DNA of 64,000 nucleotides from Xanthomonas sacchari (GTDB taxonomy: Bacteria > Pseudomonadota > Gammaproteobacteria > Xanthomonadales > Xanthomonadaceae), in assembly GCF_024266585.1 (NCBI RefSeq), contig NZ_CP100647.1, positions 1,779,001 to 1,843,000 on the forward strand, in the 5' to 3' direction. This document shows, piece by piece, positions 44,002 to 53,007 of this stretch (the first letter of the stretch is position 1; the number at the start of each line of letters is the position of its first letter). Position numbers and translations under genes: made by a program. The notes beneath the pieces are model-generated. The model saw nothing but the letters and a program-made list of their open reading frames with translations, searched no databases and had not been told where the DNA came from.

Positions 44002-44397
44002 ATGAGCGAGATCCCTGGCGACCTCAAATTCCTCAAGTCCCACGAGTGGGCCCGCGTCGAGGGCAACGGTCGCGTGACCATCGGCATCTCCGACCATGCC
44101 CAGGGCCTGCTCGGCGACCTGGTCTACGTCGAGCTGCCGAATGTCGGCGATCACGTCGAAGCCGGCAACGGCGTGGCGGTGGTGGAGTCGGTCAAGGCCG
44201 CCTCGGACGTGTACAGCCCGCTGAGCGGCAAGGTGGTCGAGGTCAACACCGCGCTGAGCGACAAGCCGGAGACGATCAACGAGGACGCCTACGGCGAAGG
44301 CTGGATCCTGGTGCTGGAAGCGGACGACGCCGAGCAGTTGAACGAACTGCTGTCGCCGGACGAGTACGCCGAACTGCTCGAGGAGGACGGCCACTGA
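44002..44397 (+). CDS. gcvH: glycine cleavage system H protein
   Basis: 131 residues from ATG 44002. Lipoyl-domain hammerhead with the lipoylation lysine in [13 protein letters not shown] (Lys65), preceded by [18 protein letters not shown]. Carries the aminomethyl group between the P, T and L proteins. Length typical. A clear intrinsic terminator follows 24 bases after the stop. Confidence 0.97.
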   Translation: MSEIPGDLKFLKSHEWARVEGNGRVTIGISDHAQGLLGDLVYVELPNVGDHVEAGNGVAVVESVKAASDVYSPLSGKVVEVNTALSDKPETINEDAYGEGWILVLEADDAEQLNELLSPDEYAELLEEDGH

Positions 44398-44421
44398 GCC
44401 GACCGCCCGTCGCGACACCCG

Positions 44422-44451
44422 AACCGGCCGCCCAGTGCGGCCGGTTTCTTT
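44422..44451 (+). terminator. intrinsic terminator of gcvH
   Basis: Perfect 10-bp stem AACCGGCCGC/GCGGCCGGTT with a 5-base loop, then TCTTTTT. Confidence 0.92.
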
Positions 44452-45300
44452 TTGGGCGTCGCGCGCCGCGGTCGCCGCGTCGTCGGCGGGTCGGCTCGCC
44501 ATTCTCCGCATCGCCATCCCGGCAACCCGTCGCCGACGTCGCGGCGCACGCCAATGCGAAGACCGCGTGAGGTCGGTGCCGTCCAGCAGCGCGGGGGCAA
44601 CGTGTTCGCCACGCGCTGCGGCAGCCGCTGCGCGCGAGCTGCGCAGCGCGCGGTACCGGTCTCCCGGCGCGGCGCAGGAGCGGGTCGGGATGCACGCACG
44701 GTGCGGGTCGGCGAGGAGCGGGCAGCGGCGATGTGGCGCGCACCGCGCACGTCGCAGATGCGCGACGGAAAGGTGCGTGCCGGCGCCAGTCGACGATCGG
44801 TGCGACCTGCGCCGGTCGACGCGCCACGCGACGACGTCGAGGAAGGCATGACGTGGAGGTGGGCGAGGGGTGTCGTCCGCGTTGCGCTGTGTCGGCGGCA
44901 CGTGTGCAGGTGGTGTCGCGATGGCGCGATGCGCCGCGTCTCGGCGACGCGCTACGCGATGCATCGCACGCCTAGTGGCCGCCGCACGACGCGAAAAAGT
45001 TTGCGCACTTTTGCGCATTTGCACTTGCGCGATGCCGGAACCGCACGCGGTCGCGAAATTTTTTTTCAGCTAGCGGACAGGCTGGCGCGCACGCCTGACG
45101 TTCCCGTCGACGCGTCGCCGATGCCTGTCCGCAGCGCGAGGGCGGTACCGCGTCGTTGCAGAAAACGCGGAAATTTCCCTGCTTTTTTTGCATGCGTCGT
45201 TTTCCCCGCGACGCCGGCAGCGGCGATCGGCGCTGCCGGCACGGCGGTCGGCGCGGCATGCCGCGGTCGCGCGGCGCGCACCAGTCGAAAAAAAATTGCG
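44452..45300. other. gene-poor GC-rich spacer with A/T tracts
   Basis: No convincing gene in about 850 bases; frames present are arginine-rich and lack family features. Notable items are the 10-bp inverted repeat GCGGACAGGC (45073-45082) / GCCTGTCCGC (45123-45132) and homopolymer tracts of 7-8 A or T near 45059, 45182 and 45290, which could give intrinsic bends. Confidence 0.5.
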
Positions 45301-45308
45301 CGGAAGTG

Positions 45309-45337
45309 TTGACAGTAAAAAAAACCGTGATTAGGTT
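45309..45337 (+). promoter_or_regulatory. strong sigma-70-like promoter with UP-type A-tract
   Basis: Consensus TTGACA (45309-45314), 17-base spacer containing A8, and TAGGTT (45332-45337). An A8 tract (about 45289-45296) lies where an UP element would be. Predicted start about 45344. Confidence 0.7.
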
Positions 45338-45343
45338 TCGCCC

Positions 45344-45515
45344 AGCAGACGTTGCTGCGCAAGCGAGTGAATCGGATCGACATCAAAACGCGAAGCACAA
45401 CTTGGACATCCGCCAGGAACCCGAAGATGGTGGAGTTGGAGTCGCTTCCCTCCGAGAAACGCAACGTCTCCCCTGGCATCGCACCCGTATCGACATCCGG
45501 TACGGGTGTTTCTGT
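45344..45515 (+). ncRNA. candidate structured small RNA (or leader with terminator)
   Basis: From the predicted start to the terminator is about 170 bases with no open frame of note. AGACGTTGC (45347-45355) pairs exactly with GCAACGTCT (45461-45469), closing the RNA; inside, AAGCGA (45361-45366) pairs with TCGCTT (45442-45447). A terminator follows: CACCCGTA (45482-45489) with TACGGGTG (45501-45508), then TTTCTGT. It does not match 6S, 4.5S or any RNA I know. Read-through could make it the leader of the H1-like gene 110 bases on. Confidence 0.5.
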
Positions 45516-45626
45516 ATCCGATCCGGCCCGCAGCGCGCGCCGGCGGTTCCCGCAGGCGGAGCATCGCCGCGAGGTTGCTTTAACTGGGCATTTTCAATCC
45601 ATAGTTCACTGACGAGGAGCCATCCC

Positions 45627-46067
45627 ATGGCCACGAAAAAAGCTGCGAAAAAGCCGGCCGCTAAGAAGGCGGTCAAGAAGACTGCCGCCAAGAAGCCGGC
45701 AGCGAAGAAGGTTTCGGTAAAGAAGGCGGTCAAGAAGGTCGCCAAGAAGGTGGCCAAGAAGGTCGCCAAGGTGAAGAAGGCGGTCAAGAAGGCCGTTGCC
45801 AAGAAGGCGGTGAAGAAGACCGCGAAGAAGGCCGCCACCAAGAAGACCGCGAAGAAGGCCGTCGCCAAGAAGGCGGTGAAGAAGACCGCGAAGAAGGCTG
45901 CGACCAAGAAGACCGCGGCGAAGAAGACGGTGAAGAAGGCGGCTGCGAAGAAGCCGGCCGCGAAGAAGGCCACCGCCAAGAAGACCGTGGCGAAGAAGAA
46001 GCCGGCCGCTCGCAAGAAGAAGGCCGCTCCGGTCGCGCTGCCGGCCACGCCCGCGCCGCTGATCTGA
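45627..46067 (+). CDS. histone H1-like lysine/alanine-rich DNA-binding protein
   Basis: 146 residues from ATG 45627 with GAGGAG just upstream. Almost wholly Lys, Ala, Thr and Val in AAKK/VKKA/TAKK units, ending in the neutral tail [12 protein letters not shown]. This resembles eukaryotic H1 C-terminal tails and bacterial H1-like proteins (AlgP/AlgR3 of Pseudomonas, HctB, BpH1). Expected to bind and compact DNA. Unit repetition in the DNA makes copy-number variation between strains likely. Preceded by the candidate small RNA and followed by a terminator. Confidence 0.9.
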   Translation: MATKKAAKKPAAKKAVKKTAAKKPAAKKVSVKKAVKKVAKKVAKKVAKVKKAVKKAVAKKAVKKTAKKAATKKTAKKAVAKKAVKKTAKKAATKKTAAKKTVKKAAAKKPAAKKATAKKTVAKKKPAARKKKAAPVALPATPAPLI

Positions 46068-46090
46068 TCCATCCCGATCGCTGTTCCTAG

Positions 46091-46127
46091 ACTCTCTCCC
46101 CGGTGCCCAGCGGGGAGGGAGTTTTTT
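46091..46127 (+). terminator. intrinsic terminator of the H1-like gene
   Basis: Stem ACTC-T-CTCCCC pairing with GGGGAG-G-GAGT around a short loop, followed by TTTTTT. Confidence 0.9.
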
Positions 46128-46164
46128 ATTGGCGGCGTCCTGCCGTGCGCGCTCGCAGCCTGCG

Positions 46165-46189
46165 TTGTGGGAGGGACTTCAGTCCCGAC
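46165..46189 (+). repeat. single GGGACTTCAGTCCC palindromic element
   Basis: A lone copy, unlike the doublets elsewhere. It lies 38 bases after the H1-gene terminator. Confidence 0.8.
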
Positions 46190-47292
46190 GCGAGAGTGCC
46201 TCCGCCCGACGATCCCTCGGCGTCCGTCTTCTCGATCCACGCAGATGGTCCTCCGTGCCCTGCTTGCCAGGTCGCGAGGTGGACATCGCGCCTGTGCTTA
46301 TCGCATCGGCAACGGGCGCGGCACGCCGCGTCAGCTCCGTGCCGCGGCCGGCGCCTGCGGGGATGGCCACGCATCCACCGGATTTCCCTGGCATGCAGGT
46401 GCTGCCTCGGCAGCCACGTGAGTACCGGGAGGAGCCGACAGTCGGCTTCGGCGAATGACTTACGCGACAGCGATACTTGGGTCACGACACGACGGTAGGC
46501 GGCAGCCAAGGGCGGCGCATCGCGTTCAATGAACCGACCCGGACGTGGATCGACCGATCGCCGGGATCGGGGCCGCTGCGGCAACCGCGACGCGCCTGGC
46601 ATCCGTTGACCCGGCCAAGGGGGGGGCGTGCGCAACGCGCCAGCGCGTCGTGCCGTGACAGTCGACACCTCATCGCTCTTTCCGCGCATTGCGTGGACCA
46701 CGGGGATGCTCCAACCACCTGTTTTCGCGACACTCGAGCCGGATGCAGCTTTTCCGTAGGAGCGGCTGCAGCCGCGACGGACATTCCCGGTAACGTCCGT
46801 GGCGGCTGAAGCCCCTCGTACGGGACACGTCTCGTCGTCATTGGCGGTGCCCTGCAGGCGCGATCTGCGCATGCGCGCTGCCCAGCGCACGCGTGCGACA
46901 GTGCACCGGGCTGCCGGCACGCTGGCGGCCGCCTGCGGCGACGCGGGGTGCCGTGCCCAGCGTCGCGGGATCGTGGACGCCGCCGAGAGGACGCGGTGGG
47001 CGCCCTGCACGCGATCGTGGAGGCGACGGCGCGCCAGCGCCGTGCTTCACGCGGGCGCTCGGACAGCCGCTGTCGTCGGGGCGACGCAGTCACTGATCGC
47101 GCGGCGTGGCATGACGTCGGCCGTTGCAGCAGCATCGGGTGACGCGATCGCGCGCCGTATCGCTGCGTCGTCGCAACTGCGACAGGGCGGCATCCCAGCG
47201 TCGGAGCAGGGTGGGGCTGTACAGCGCAGCGTCGCAGACAGCAGAAAGGCGGCTTGCGCCGCCTTCTGCGAGGATGCCGCCGGCGCGCGCGC
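46190..47292. other. gene-free spacer
   Basis: About 1.1 kb between the H1-like gene and the convergent serine hydrolase gene. I find no frame with protein-family features; the only clear content is a palindromic-repeat doublet at 46756. Confidence 0.5.
46756..46821. repeat. inverted pair of GCGGCTGCAGCCGC-type elements
   Basis: GTAGGAGCGGCTGCAGCCGC and a facing, more diverged copy with a GACGGACATTCCCGGTAACGTC linker. Same doublet class as at 34851 and 52684. Confidence 0.8.
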
Positions 47293-48681
47293 TCAGTGCG
47301 GCGAGGCCACCGACTTGGACGAGGACGCGCCCTTCTTGTCCTTCGGGTCCGGGCGCTCGGCCATCAGGTTGTCGCTGCCGAAGTCGGTGTCCACGTCCAG
47401 CCAGCGCTGCGCCGGCAGGCCGATCGCGCGGTCGAGCACGGTCGGCAGCAGGCCCGAGGGCAGGCCGCTTTCGCCGTTCCACAGAATCGCCACGGCAAAG
47501 TCGCGTTCCGGCACCAGCGCGATCAGGCCGCGGTAGCCCTGTACCGCGCCGGCATGGAAGATCACCTGGTGGCCGGAGTAGTCGAACACGCGCCAGCCCA
47601 GTGCGTAGCTCGCCGAGTTGACCCGGGCGCGGCGCCAGCCCGAGCGCATCTCGCCCGGGGTGAGGATCAGCGGCGCGTGCAGCGTCGCCAGCAGCGGCTC
47701 CGGCAGCACGTCCGGGCGATGCCCGGTCTGCGCGATCAGCCACTGCGCCATGTCGCTGATGCTGGCGTTGACGCCGGCAGCGGGCGCCAGACGGTAGTAG
47801 GTCGGCTTGGGCGTCAGCGAGACCCAGCCGTTGCGGCTGCGCACGTGTGGGCGCGCCCAGCGCGGGCTGGCCTGGATGCCGGCCAGGCCCATGCTGGCGT
47901 CGTTCATGCCCAGCGGCTTGAAGATGCGGCGTTCCACCGACTGCTCGTAGAAGCTGCCGGACGCGGCGAACACCACGTCGCCGATCAGGCTGAAGGCGAC
48001 GTTCTGGTAGGCGTAGCACTCGCCCGGCGCGCACTTCAGCGGCGCATAGGCCAGCTTGTGGCTGAGGGTGTAGTAGTCGAGGTTGGATTCGACGTCGCGG
48101 TCGTAGGCGTTGAAGGTGAGGCCGACGCGGTGGCTGAGCAGGTCGGCGACGTTCAACTGGCGCGTGGCCACCGGGTCGCTGAGCTGGAAGCCCGGGACAT
48201 AGTCGACCACCTTGCTGTCCCAGCGCAGGGTGCCGTCGTTGACCAGCAGGCCGGCCATGGTGCCGGCGAACGCCTTGGACAGCGAGGCCAGGCGGAACAC
48301 GGTGTGCGCATCGACCGGCTCGGGGCGGTTGACGTCGGTGACGCCGTAGCCGCGCGCGCTGAGCACCTGGCCGTTGTGCACGATGGCCATCGCCAGCCCG
48401 GGCACGCGCTCGCCGTAGGTCAGTTGTTCGGCGGCCGACTCCAGTGCGGCCACGTCGAAGCCCCTGGCCAGCGGCAGCACCTGGCTCTGGGTCAGCGACG
48501 CGCGGTAGGGCAGCGGCTGGGTCGGCGAGGTGTAGCGCGTGGCTTCGGTATGCAACGGCGGCGGCAGCGGTTGTGCGGGCGCCGGCGTCTGTGCGGTGGA
48601 GGACATCGCAAAGGGCAGCAATGCCCCGAGCAACCCGGTTGCCACCGGTCGAAGGAGCCGGTGCCTGCTGTTCTGTGTCAT
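47293..48681 (-). CDS. periplasmic serine hydrolase, class C beta-lactamase/DD-peptidase family
   Basis: 462 residues from ATG 48681; an upstream extension lacks signal features. Sec signal about 1-30 (GLLGALLPFAMSSTAQ). Beta-lactamase (PF00144) fold: SxxK as SLSK in RLASLSKAFAG, YxN as YQN in CYAYQNVAF, and HAG in FHAGAVQGY in place of KTG. The HxG form is commoner in esterase or DD-peptidase relatives (EstB, PBP4*) than in true AmpC. Substrate unknown; a C-terminal Lys/Ser-rich tail is present. A resistance role should not be assumed. Confidence 0.88.
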   Translation of the reverse strand: MTQNSRHRLLRPVATGLLGALLPFAMSSTAQTPAPAQPLPPPLHTEATRYTSPTQPLPYRASLTQSQVLPLARGFDVAALESAAEQLTYGERVPGLAMAIVHNGQVLSARGYGVTDVNRPEPVDAHTVFRLASLSKAFAGTMAGLLVNDGTLRWDSKVVDYVPGFQLSDPVATRQLNVADLLSHRVGLTFNAYDRDVESNLDYYTLSHKLAYAPLKCAPGECYAYQNVAFSLIGDVVFAASGSFYEQSVERRIFKPLGMNDASMGLAGIQASPRWARPHVRSRNGWVSLTPKPTYYRLAPAAGVNASISDMAQWLIAQTGHRPDVLPEPLLATLHAPLILTPGEMRSGWRRARVNSASYALGWRVFDYSGHQVIFHAGAVQGYRGLIALVPERDFAVAILWNGESGLPSGLLPTVLDRAIGLPAQRWLDVDTDFGSDNLMAERPDPKDKKGASSSKSVASPH

Positions 48682-49012
48682 TGCGCCTGAGGCCTGTGAG
48701 GTGCTGCCGGCAACGATTCTAGCGCCGGATTTCTCGAATGCACAAACTGGGAGAAGATGAATAGGCATCGCCTTGATCCTGCTGGGGATTTCCCGTGTCG
48801 GACGGGGATTGCGCGGACCTGCCGGCGGGGCGATGGCGGGACTGCGGCGGACGCCGATGGACATGCAACCGGCGTGCCGCGCCAGGCGTACTTAGCCCCT
48901 CGCCCACCGGGAGAGGGGGTGGGGTGAGGGTGTGCCGTCCAGCAACACCGAGACCTGCTAGCGATGGTCGGCAAATCGCCGCCGCGCCACGACGCGCCGC
49001 GCAGCGCCCGCT
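48682..49012. other. spacer without a gene
   Basis: 331 bases between two minus-strand genes; no gene, clear terminator or known repeat is seen. The segment CCTCGCCCACCGGGAGAGGG near 48898 is a common short dispersed palindrome. Confidence 0.4.
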
Positions 49013-50611
49013 TCACCCCTCCCGCAGGACGGTACGCCCACGGATCAGATCGGCGGCGCGTTCGGCGATCATCATCGTCGGGCCATTGGTGTTGCCGCTG
49101 ACCAGGCGCGGCATCACCGAGGCATCGACCACGCGCAGGCCGTCGAGACCGCGCAGGCGCAACTGCGGGTCGACCACCGCCTGCGCGTCGCAGCCCATCC
49201 GGCAGGTGCCGATCGGGTGATAGATGGTTTCGGCCTTGGCGCGGATGAAGGCGATCAGCCCGGCGTCGTCCAGATCCTCGCGCGCCGGCAGCAGCGGTGC
49301 GCCGCGCCACGCATCGAACGCCGGCTGCCGCAGGATGTGCCGCGCCAGGCGCGCGCATTCCACCAGCATGCGCAGGTCGAAGCCGTCGGGGTCGCTCAGG
49401 TAGTTGGCCTGGATCCGGGCGGGCGTGCGCGGGTCGGCGTCGTTGAGCGCGATGCGGCCGCGGCTGCGCGGCTGCAGGTGGCAGGCGTGCAGGGTGAAGC
49501 CGTCGCCGGGCAGGCGGTTGCGGCCGTGGTCGTCGAGCATGGCCGGCACGAAGTGCAACTGGATGTCGGCGCGCGCGTCCGGGGCCAGCGGCGAGCGGAT
49601 GAAGCCGCCGGCCTCGGCGATGTTGCTGCTGCCGGCGCCGCGGTGCCCGCGCAGGAAATAGTCGAAGGCGATCTTGGCCTGGTTGCGGCGGTCGTAGCTG
49701 ATGCCCGGGCGGGTCCGGTACAGCGTGCAGACGTCCAGGTGGTCCTGCAGGTTGGCGCCGACCTGCGGCTGGTCCAGCTGCACCGCGATGCCGTGGCGGC
49801 GCAGCGCGGCGGCCGGGCCGATGCCCGAGAGCATCAGCAGCTGCGGCGAGTTCACCGCGCCGGCGCTGAGCAGCACCTCGCGCGCGGCGCGCGCCTGCAC
49901 CTCGCGGCCGTCCTGGGCATAGGCGACGCCGACCACGCGCCCGCCCTCGATCAGCAGGCGCAGCACCAGCGCGTCGGTGACCACCTGCAGGTTCTCCCGC
50001 GCGCGCGCCGGCGCCAGGTAGGCGACCGCGGCCGAGCAGCGTGCGCCGTCCTTCTGGGTGACCTGGTACAGGCCCACGCCCTGTTGCCGGGGGCCGTTGA
50101 AATCGGGGTTGTACGGAAAGCCCGCCTCCTGCGCAGCGGCCACGAACACGTCCGAGAGCGGGTTGTGGTAGCGCAGGTCGGAGACGTGCAGCGGGCCGTC
50201 GCCGCCATGCAGCGCATCGCCGCCGCGGCTGTTGCATTCGCTACGGCGGAAGTAGGGCAGCACGCCGCGCCAATCCCAGCCATCGGCGCCGCCGCTGGCC
50301 CAGTCGTCGTAGTCGGCGGGCACGCCGCGCACGTAGCACATCGCGTTGATCGAACTGGAACCGCCCAGCACCTTGCCGCGCGGCCACCACAGGCGGCGGT
50401 CGTCCAAGGCCGGCTCGGCCTCGGTGAGGTAGTTCCAGTTGAGGCGGCGGTTGTTGGCCAGGCGTGCCAGGCCAGCGGGCATGTGGATGAAGGGATTGCG
50501 GTCGCGCGGGCCGGCCTCGATCAGCAGCACCTTGCAGTGGCGGTCCTCGCTCAGGCGGTTGGCGAGCACGCAGCCGGCCGAGCCTGCGCCGATGATGATG
50601 TAGTCGTACAC
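49013..50611 (-). CDS. GMC-family FAD oxidoreductase (choline dehydrogenase-like)
   Basis: 532 residues from GTG 50611 with AAGGGAC upstream; ATG 50665 would add 18 residues before the FAD motif, which is less usual. YDYIIIGAGSAGCVLA is the Rossmann FAD loop; GMC signature 1 is in RGKVLGGSSSINAMCYVRG and signature 2 in GAVNSPQLLMLSGIGP. The C-terminal active-site His is in YHPIGTCRMG, with SGNTNGPTMMIAER at the end. Oxidises an alcohol; choline is only one possibility, and no betB or betI is nearby. Divergent from the transporter gene. Confidence 0.92.
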   Translation of the reverse strand: MYDYIIIGAGSAGCVLANRLSEDRHCKVLLIEAGPRDRNPFIHMPAGLARLANNRRLNWNYLTEAEPALDDRRLWWPRGKVLGGSSSINAMCYVRGVPADYDDWASGGADGWDWRGVLPYFRRSECNSRGGDALHGGDGPLHVSDLRYHNPLSDVFVAAAQEAGFPYNPDFNGPRQQGVGLYQVTQKDGARCSAAVAYLAPARARENLQVVTDALVLRLLIEGGRVVGVAYAQDGREVQARAAREVLLSAGAVNSPQLLMLSGIGPAAALRRHGIAVQLDQPQVGANLQDHLDVCTLYRTRPGISYDRRNQAKIAFDYFLRGHRGAGSSNIAEAGGFIRSPLAPDARADIQLHFVPAMLDDHGRNRLPGDGFTLHACHLQPRSRGRIALNDADPRTPARIQANYLSDPDGFDLRMLVECARLARHILRQPAFDAWRGAPLLPAREDLDDAGLIAFIRAKAETIYHPIGTCRMGCDAQAVVDPQLRLRGLDGLRVVDASVMPRLVSGNTNGPTMMIAERAADLIRGRTVLREG

Positions 50612-50820
50612 CCGCGGTGTCCCTTGAGTTCCTGGCGCCGACGCTAGTTGCCGAGGATAGAGCATATGCTCGGCGCGGCCCGCCGCCGGCCGCGGCGCGC
50701 GTGCGGCACGGGATGCGAGGGCCGCGCGCGCTGGCGGTGTTGCGGTGCATCAGCTACCGTGCGCGTTTTCCGACCCCGAAAATCGCCGATGTCCCGTTCC
50801 TGCGCCAGGGTCCGCCGCCG

Positions 50821-52164
50821 ATGAGCGCCGCCCCGCATGCCCCCGGCGCGCTGGCGCGGTTGCGCGGCGCCCTGCGCGATTCGCCGCCGCTGGCGTGGGC
50901 GTTCCTGTACTTCTTCTCGCTGCTCAGCGGCTACTACGTGCTGCGGCCGGTGCGCGAGGCGATGGGCGCCTCCGCCGACGTGGCCGCGGTGTTCCCGCCG
51001 GCGATGATCGCGTTCTTCGCGGCGCACGGCATGCCGCTGAAGGAATTCGCGCTGCAGGTGCTGTTCACCTGCACCTTCCTGATCATGCTGTTGCTGCAGC
51101 CGGTCTACGGCGCGCTGGTCAGCCGCTATCCGCGGCGGGTGTTCCTGCCGGTGGTGTACGGCTTCTTCATCGCCACGCTACTGCTGTTCTACGTGCTGTT
51201 CGACAGCGGCGTGCCCGGGCGCGGCATGGCCTTCTTCCTGTGGATTTCCGTATTCAACCTGTTCGCGGTGGCGGTGTTCTGGAGCTTCATGGCCGATGTC
51301 TTCAGCAATGCCGAAGCGCGCGCCTGCTACGGCTACATCGGCGCCGCCGGCACGCTCGGCGCGTTCCTGGGGCCGGTGATCGCCAGCAGCCTGGTCGAGC
51401 GCATCGGCATCGCCAACCTGATGCTGGTGTCGGCCGGCTTCCTGGTGATCAGCGTGATCTGCCTGCTGCGCCTGCGGCTGTGGGCGGTCGCCCGCGAGCG
51501 CGCGCGCGGCGTGGCCGGCGGCGAGGTGCCGATGGGCGGCGACGTGCTGGCCGGGTTGAAGCTGATCGCACGCGAACCGCTGCTGCGCTGGCTGGCGCTG
51601 ATGTCGGTGTTCGGGGTGGGCGTGGGCACCTTGCTGTACAACGAACAGGCGGCGATCGTGCGCCGCCTGTACACCGATGCGGCAGCCAGTACCGCCTTCT
51701 ACGCCAGCATCGACCTGGCGGTGAACGCGCTGACCCTGGTCCTGCAGTTGCTGGTCACCCGCGCGCTGCTGTCGCGCTTCGGCATCGGGCCGGCGCTGCT
51801 GATCCCCGGCTGCGCGATCCTGCTCGGCTACTCGGTGCTGGCGGTGTCGCCGCTGCCGATGCTGGTGGCGGTGGTGCAGGTGGTGACTCGCGCCGGCGAG
51901 TTCTCCCTGGCCAAGCCGGCCCGCGAGACCCTGTACACCCGGGTCGGCCGCGAATGGCGCTACAAGGCCGGCGCGGCGATCGATACGGTGATCTACCGCG
52001 GCAGCGACCTCAGCTTCGCCTGGCTGTACAAGCTGCTGTCGGGATTCGGCTCGCAGGTGGTGTTCGTCGCGGGCGTGCTGGCCGCGTCCGGCATGACCCT
52101 GGGCGCGTGGCGGCTGCTGCGCGAGGCGGCCAAGCTGCCGCCGGAACGCACGCCGCCACCGTGA
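50821..52164 (+). CDS. MFS-type transporter (nucleotide-transporter-like branch)
   Basis: 447 residues from ATG 50821, the start of the first conserved segment (AWAFLYFFSLLSGYYVLRPVREAMG). About twelve hydrophobic segments. The opening motif YFFxLLxGYYVLRPVRE and the domain repeat resemble the bacterial branch related to ATP/ADP translocases (NTT). Substrate unknown; often annotated simply as MFS transporter. Divergent from the GMC oxidoreductase, so a functional link is possible but unproven. Confidence 0.85.
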   Translation: MSAAPHAPGALARLRGALRDSPPLAWAFLYFFSLLSGYYVLRPVREAMGASADVAAVFPPAMIAFFAAHGMPLKEFALQVLFTCTFLIMLLLQPVYGALVSRYPRRVFLPVVYGFFIATLLLFYVLFDSGVPGRGMAFFLWISVFNLFAVAVFWSFMADVFSNAEARACYGYIGAAGTLGAFLGPVIASSLVERIGIANLMLVSAGFLVISVICLLRLRLWAVARERARGVAGGEVPMGGDVLAGLKLIAREPLLRWLALMSVFGVGVGTLLYNEQAAIVRRLYTDAAASTAFYASIDLAVNALTLVLQLLVTRALLSRFGIGPALLIPGCAILLGYSVLAVSPLPMLVAVVQVVTRAGEFSLAKPARETLYTRVGREWRYKAGAAIDTVIYRGSDLSFAWLYKLLSGFGSQVVFVAGVLAASGMTLGAWRLLREAAKLPPERTPPP

Positions 52165-52246
52165 GCCGGCACAGCGTGGCAGGGGGCTGGTCGCCCATCG
52201 GGACGGTGGCTATGCTGGCGCCCTGTCTCCTGTGCCGGATAGCACG

Positions 52247-52600
52247 ATGATCCTGTTGGCTTCGATCCTGGTGGGCGCGGTCGCGCTGCTGCACCTGTAC
52301 ATCCTGGTGTTGGAGATGGTGCTGTGGACGCGCCCGCTGGGCATGAAGGTGTTCCGCAACAGCCCGGAGAAGGCGCAGGCCACGCGCGTGCTGGCGGCCA
52401 ACCAGGGGCTCTACAACGGCTTCCTCGCCGCCGGCCTGGCCTGGGGTCTGCTCGCGCAGCGGGTCGACGTGATGCTGTTCTTCCTCGGCTGCGTGGTCGT
52501 GGCCGGCCTGTACGGCGGCTGGAGCGTCAGCCGCCGCATCGTGTTCGTGCAGGCGCTGCCGGCGGCGCTGGCGATCGTCGCGGTGCTGCTGGCGTACTGA
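52247..52600 (+). CDS. DUF1304 membrane protein
   Basis: 117 residues from ATG 52247; GTG 52232 is an alternative adding five residues. Four hydrophobic segments; LHLYILVLEMVLWTRPLG, RVLAANQGLYNGFLAAGL and the small Gly-rich third helix are the family's conserved parts. Function unknown. A TATGCT -10-like sequence lies about 35 bases upstream. Confidence 0.92.
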   Translation: MILLASILVGAVALLHLYILVLEMVLWTRPLGMKVFRNSPEKAQATRVLAANQGLYNGFLAAGLAWGLLAQRVDVMLFFLGCVVVAGLYGGWSVSRRIVFVQALPAALAIVAVLLAY

Positions 52601-52683
52601 GTCGCCGCCGCGTACGCGGCGCGTGCGATCTGCGTGCGCCGGCCCGCGCCGAGCGCCTCGTCATTCGCTCCAAGAAGTGTCGC

Positions 52684-52749
52684 GTAGGAGCGGTTTCAGC
52701 CGCGACGGGCGTCACCGGGAACGCCCGTCGCGGCTGACGTCGCTCCTAC
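52684..52749. repeat. inverted pair of GCGGTTTCAGCCGC-type elements
   Basis: Doublet of the GTAGGAGCGG element with a GACGGGCGTCACCGGGAACG linker, in the 407-base spacer 52601-53007. Apart from this and the terminator at 52957 I see nothing in that spacer. Confidence 0.8.
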
Positions 52750-52956
52750 GGTGAACGGGCGCCTTGCATCTACTTGATTGGGTGCGTGCGATGGTCGGTG
52801 TCCTCGCGCCGCACCGGTATGTCCGGCGGCGCGCGCCGTGTCGGCGCATGGTCGCCGCCAGCCGATCCGCGAGGCGCTGGGGCGGTCGGCCGACGTGCGG
52901 CAAGACCCCGTCCTTGGTGGCGTCCGCTGCCGGGATCGCCACCGGACCCTCAAACG

Positions 52957-52986
52957 CACGACGGCGGACCGAAGTCCGCCGTCGTG
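52957..52986 (-). terminator. terminator hairpin downstream of fadE
   Basis: Perfect 13-bp stem CACGACGGCGGAC/GTCCGCCGTCGTG with a CGAA loop, 21 bases past the fadE stop, followed on the minus strand by CGTTTGAG. The T-tract is weak. Confidence 0.7.
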
Positions 52987-53007
52987 GGTGTCGCATGGTC
53001 AGGACGA

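Noticed and set aside
44452-45312. Long arginine-rich frames between gcvH and the H1-like gene
   Set aside because: They overlap a terminator, A/T tracts and a strong promoter, and have no protein-like features.
45344-45515. 6S RNA or SRP RNA identity for the small RNA candidate
   Set aside because: It lacks the 6S central bubble layout as far as I can judge and the GGAAG-type SRP loop; neighbours are also wrong for either.
46126-47289. Frames on both strands between the H1-like and serine hydrolase genes
   Set aside because: They run through palindromic repeats and are low-complexity Arg/Ala/Pro; no credible gene.
47293-48681. AmpC resistance gene
   Set aside because: The third motif is HAG, not KTG, and no ampR is adjacent; a general serine hydrolase is safer.
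49013-50611. betA choline dehydrogenase
   Set aside because: The GMC family is clear, but no betB, betI or choline transporter is nearby, so the specific name is not supported.
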